A stretch of DNA of 64,000 nt from Candidatus Omnitrophota bacterium (GTDB taxonomy: Bacteria; Omnitrophota; Gorgyraeia; Gorgyraeales; Gorgyraeaceae), in the NCBI GenBank assembly GCA_003485765.1, contig DNHS01000051.1, positions 112,748 to 176,747 on the forward strand, written 5' to 3'. Numbering within the stretch: the stretch's first letter is position 1; every line of letters begins with the position of its first letter. Positions 57,601 through 63,600 of the stretch are shown here, one piece after another. Below the pieces are notes generated by a model that did not search any database, was not told the DNA's origin, and was given only the letters and a program-made list of their open reading frames with translations. A program made the position numbers and the translations under genes.

Positions 57601-60600
57601 CTAAAAGATTTGCGCTCTTAATATTGCCTTCTCCTAATATGCCTATATCTTCAGCCCTTAATGTAAATAATTTGCCTTCCCTAATCAATGCTTGAGCAGC
57701 ATAATTTTTGGCTGCTATCATTAGATCTTTCTCAGGAATACGGCCTGCCATATGACTAACAAACTTAGCCGTTTCATATTCTATAAATGTGGTGATATTT
57801 TCTGCTGTATAACCTGCCATACTAGCAGCGCCCATTGCAATAAGAAGAGGGTCATCTAATCCAAAAATTGAACTGCCTTTAAATCCGCTTAGATCTATTT
57901 TGTTTCCAGCCTCAGATAATAATTTAGCGTAATCATCTGCATTTAATCCAATGGTATGCCCAAACGCTTTTAGGATATCATTTAGGTTTGCTTTTAAATA
58001 GTCACTGTAAGAATCAGATAGCTTAAGAGATGTTCTGTCAAAATCTATAGCTACTATATTTGTATTATAAACGCCTACTTTAACGCCAACATCGGCATTG
58101 CCAAAAATCGTCATCGTTTTATTGAATATCCAACCGCTTGCCTCATAATTTTTAACTGTTATACCTTTAGCATTTGCCAATGCCATCAGCCAATTATCAG
58201 GAGAGCTTAATTGCATCCCTTCCGTATAAACCACATGGATGCTTTCAGAATTGCCTATAATATTTTCTATTTCATTTTTCCTATATCCTGCGTCTATCAT
58301 TCCTTCTACAAAGCCCTGTTTCGTAAAATCTGCAGCTGCGCCATCCTTAGTTACTACCCAGTTGCCAAATGCTCCGACAACAAATTCGCCACCAGCATTA
58401 AGGGTCTGCTGACCATAGGTTAAACCTTTTGCTCCAATCGTAAATTTAGCGCCTTCACCGCGGAATACCTCAGGCGTATACTCGCTATATCCCAAACCCA
58501 TCCAGACCGTTCTTCCGTCAAGAACAGCAGTTCCTTTAGCATTGACTAAATTTACAGTCTGGCCATTGATAGTAATCGTGCCGGCATTTTCCTGGGTAAG
58601 ATTTGTTCCTATCCCGGAGCGCGGCTCAGGCATGCCTCCTGTACCTTGCCCAGATGGAATCCCAAATAAAGAGTCATAACCTGTCCATTGACCGGTTGCT
58701 AAACCGCTCAAGAATTCAAAACCATTCGGCCCGAGAATAATCGCTGCGTTGCTATCTACTTTAAAATTTGCGTTCTTTAGCGGATCGTCCTGACCGCCAA
58801 TCTTAGAAAAGATTACATCAGTAAGATTGCCTTCTATTTTAAGGCTACCGTTCTCTTGTAATGCATACGAAATACCTACGGAAAGATTCCTGTCGCCTAT
58901 TTTCATAATGGTGCCAGTTACGGGTTCTCCATTTTCAGTTAAGATGGTATAAAGGGTTCGTATTAAGGCTCTCGAGGTAGAATAACTTGCTGTTTGCTGT
59001 ACGGCAAGCTCGCTATCAATAAATAGGTCAAGGAGAACTTCGCCTGGATTATATTTTAAAGCTATACTATCGCCTTTAAAGTTAGGGGCTAACTGGCTTA
59101 TAATCGGTGCTGCTTCCGTAGGCATAGAAAATTCACCGCCTTGATAGAATATCTGCATACCATTGGAACTCACAACACTATCTTTAGAGGCAGTATAATA
59201 TGAACTAAGACTTGTTCCGTCCTTAATATCCCAAACTACTTCTTTAATACCCGTATCGTGATAGGCAGTTATTAAATCGTTACTTATAACACCGATTAAC
59301 ATACCTGCGGAAGTTTCATAGGATATAAGAGGAAGTATGTTCTGGCCTACCAATTCAAACGTTAGGGGTTTACTTAAGTCAAGTTGCACAGAGTCTTCGT
59401 AGAAACCTGAATATCCTTCAACAGGTCTAATCCCGGAATTATTCCATAACTCAGTTGCTGTTGCACTAAATGTAGCATTGCTTACAAAAATACCGGAAAT
59501 AGCGCCCTGTCCATCATAGATAAGAAACATTGTTTCATTTGCCTTGACGGAAAAATTACCAATATTGACATCAGTATCCAAAACTATATTTTGATAACTA
59601 ATCGCTATATTGTTTTTAGAAACAGCGAATTTCTGCGCATCAAAGGTTTTAGGATTAAAGCTCGGGTCATTAAGATTAAACGCGCTAAGAACCCATCCAG
59701 AAACTGTTATCTCAGGTATACCTTCTTGCTTAATAGATGTGCTGCCATGATATGATATACCTGCAAATATAGTCTCTCCTGTCTTTGTATTTTCAGAATG
59801 AATATAATAACCATTTCCTGCCTCGCCTAATCTTGCAATATCAACACTTACATCTGTGGGTCTGTTGAACTCTGAAATATTACCGGAGTTATCAACCACA
59901 ACTTCTCCACCGCTTGCAAGTTGATATGTGGTTTGGCCTTGATTACGCATAGTTGCAATAACCCAATCGTTAGTTGTTGTTCCGGTATCAGTGGTAATAG
60001 TAGTTAAACCATTTAGCTGTATAGAAACCTCAGTAGTATCATAAACTTTATCATGTGGATCATAGGTGCTAATACTACTTTTTACTATCTCACCACCTAT
60101 GGCAACAGCCTGCCCATCATTACCTATGCTAAAATTCGTAACAAGATTAGTGCCTGGTTTTCTATAGCTGTATGTTCCATCCCCATTGCTGGTCACGCCT
60201 GACGGAAGTTTCCCTGTATCTTCATATCTTTCAAGATCTCTTCTTGAGGGTAAGGGTAAAGTGCCTACATCTGGGGTTTCTGCTGTTTCAGATGTTCCAG
60301 ACTGAACTGGTTTGATTCCATACCTGGCTCCTTCACCCTCATATCCATTCGGAGCAAGGATACCCTGAGAGTTGCCAATAAGTTGTACGCCATTAGCGCC
60401 GCCTTCATATGTATGAGTAACGTCATTCACAGTCTGAGTAAAGATTTTTCCTCCAGGGATAAATACCTTTGCGCCCCTGGTATTAAATATTAACAGATTA
60501 CCATTTGATACCTCTATATAACCATCAACTGCCAAATATCCACCTTTTCCATCATCATACGCTTTAATATTTGTTATTGTAGTGCTTGGAATAGAATCAG

Positions 60601-63600
60601 CGCTTTCGCCGCCACCTTGAGGCGCATAAAACCTGAGAGATTGGCCTTCTTTTCCATTCTTATTCAGGCTTATTACACCCCAGGTAACCACTGCATTTGA
60701 ATGAATATCAGAGCCTCCTATAATTGCAATATGATATGTATAGGAACCATTACTGTCTTTAACATCAAAAGGCGTTGTCACAAGCCAGCCTTCCTGAGTA
60801 AGGATAAGATCTGTAGTTACAGTCTTGCCATTTATAACAACAGTTTGATTGCGAAGCACTATGCCGCCCTGGGCTTCAAGTTTAGCTATGTCTATGGTAT
60901 TATTTTTGAATGCGGCTACAGCGCTTGGTAATTTCCCAACGCCGTATCTTAATCCTTTATCTGTCATAGTAACGCTTATAGGCTTATCTAACTTTATGCC
61001 TCCAACTGATGTCGCAGTGCCAGTCGCGCCTGTCTGAGCTATAAGTGTAGAACCATTTCCTTTTAACTGGCTTCCAGCATTCCAGACTACTTCAGGATTA
61101 TTCATATCTGTAAAGACGCTGCCTGCTGCAACAACTACTACAGCTCCCTTAGCAAAGAATAGGAATGTGCTGTCTTTTATCTCTACTGTGCCGTTAACCC
61201 AATACCCGCCATCTGGCCTGTTTTGGATAGTATAGTTTGTGCTAGTGGTTGTGGGAACTTCGCCGCCAGCAGAATTACCTGGTTTTGGAGCAAATGCTAT
61301 AAATTTGCCATTCGCTACGCCATTAAGAGTTATGCCGCCTTTTAATGCATCCCAGCCAACATTAATATTAGTAATGGTAAAATCTACTCCGCTGGCATTT
61401 GCTACACGCATTGTTGTCGGCGCCATGAAACTTCCATCGGCATTTACAGTAAGATTAACACCAAAAGTTACCTCACCATCTCCGGAACCAAGTTTATACG
61501 TTGCCACGGCGCCTACTACCTTTCCAGTTGCATCAAGTCGAACCCTGAGTGTATTGCCGCCTGGGATTGTTACATCCTTTAGAGGAGTATCTGTTATAGG
61601 GTTACCTTCCAGATTGGTAACTGCTGCTATATTGCCGTTTGTAACCTGGATTATTACGCCTTTATCCTGCAGGGTTATAGAGCCTGTTTTAAATTGCACT
61701 AATGCCCCTGTCTTAACATTGGCAATAAATTCTCCTTGGAAACTTGCGCCCTTTATTGCATCATAGGTACCTTCGACTTTCGCTGTCATCTTGCCAAGAC
61801 TATCTGTATATCCCATAAGGCCATCTGGCCTTTTGAATGTACTATTTATTAATTTTATGCCTTGCGCGTTTTCAATATGATCAACAGCGCCATTAACTAT
61901 AACAGCTATATTGCCATCTGACAGCTTAACAATACCGTTTTGCACATTACCAACTATATCACCTGTTTGCAATGCAATAGTTTGAGCGTTAGTTACCGCA
62001 TTATTGACATAAGTCCCTAAGTTTGCGTTTAACTGTGAAAATGCATCCGAAACGCCCACCTGATTAGCTAGAGCCATAGCTTTATCAACGCTTAATCCAC
62101 TATTAAGCCCGTTCATAAATTTTGCATAAGCGGCAGCAGCTAAAGCATCTTTTAGCATAGCTGCCACAGCTTCGGGGCTAGCTGCAACAGATATTATTCC
62201 ATTATATATTTCACTCCATTTAGCAGTGTCTCCTCCAGCAAGGGAATCTGCCTGTTGCTTGGCATATTGCTTCACAGCATCTACCGTGGCCTGCCACTCT
62301 GCTGAATTTACTGCGCCGGCTGCATCTGTCGCTGCGTTTGCCATAGCATCAATTGCCTGCATAGCGCCATATGCAACTGCCCATTGTGTAAAGAAGTAAT
62401 CTGCCATATATTTAGCAGCCTCTTCGTCTGAATCGAATACATTCGGAGTAGGCGTAGACAAACTTACGTTGCGAACATTGCTATTGCCTCGTAATGAAGC
62501 AGCTTGTTGTTCTAACATCCGGTATTGCTCCCACCATGTCGGAACATTAAATCCAAATGCATCGCCAGCGCCTGGCGTTGACTGGTCTATAGTAGTATCA
62601 TCCCATTTATTATCTTGTGTCCTGTCACCCTCTTCTGTCCATGCCTCATCTCTTCCTGCCTGGCCATATACATGGAAATAAACATTTAAATATGCGATTG
62701 TTCCTATAGTGCTATTTGAATGATTTACCCATGCCCATTCAACTGGCTCCCACTCCTGCCAAAATCTATCATCGTCTCCGTCATCATTTGTGTCTTCACC
62801 ATGCCTTACCCAATCCCATCTAATTGGATCCCATGATTCCCATGTTAAGGATGCAGGCGGCAGATACCCCAAAGGAGTTATAGTTCCATTATCATCTACA
62901 TCAAACCAGGTATGGCGCTCTTTAATACCGCCTGTCCTGTAATATTCTTCGGTAAAATGGCCTCCCTCTGAATTACCATGAAGATCGCCTGTTACATGTT
63001 TCCCGGTTGTATCTTTTACAGACCTGAATGTAGATGAACTTGATGTCTCCTCATCGCCAGTATCCGAAGAACTGCTTCCTTCGCTAAGCATGTATCCATT
63101 CGAATATGCAATGAATCTTTCTGTAGAAGTGCCTGTAACAGGCCTCAATTTACCTTCTGAAGTTGAAGAGGTTGTAACTGTATCTATATCGCCATTAGCT
63201 TTGTATGTATAGGTAACCTGAGATGTTGTTGTTATAACGCCGTCTCCGTTCGAATCCCATACTATATTACCGTCTCCCTGCATTTCTTCTGCATCTTGTC
63301 TTTCCCAATCCCACCATCTAGCCCTGGATTCAATAGTCTGGGTGCGCAGTTTGCCATTATTACTTCCGCCATGATAATAGGTAATATTTGAAATTATCTG
63401 TTCATCGCCATTAATCGGGTTTTTTACCTTTTGGCCTGACATCCTGCCATGATCCTGGCCGCCATAGTAATAGGTTATGTCTGATATTTCCTGGATTCCG
63501 CCAAAAGTAACATCCTCTACCTTCTGGCTTTTTACTTTGCCATGGTTTGTGCCACCACGATAATAGGTTATGTTTGAAATTTTTGTCTCGTTGTCATATT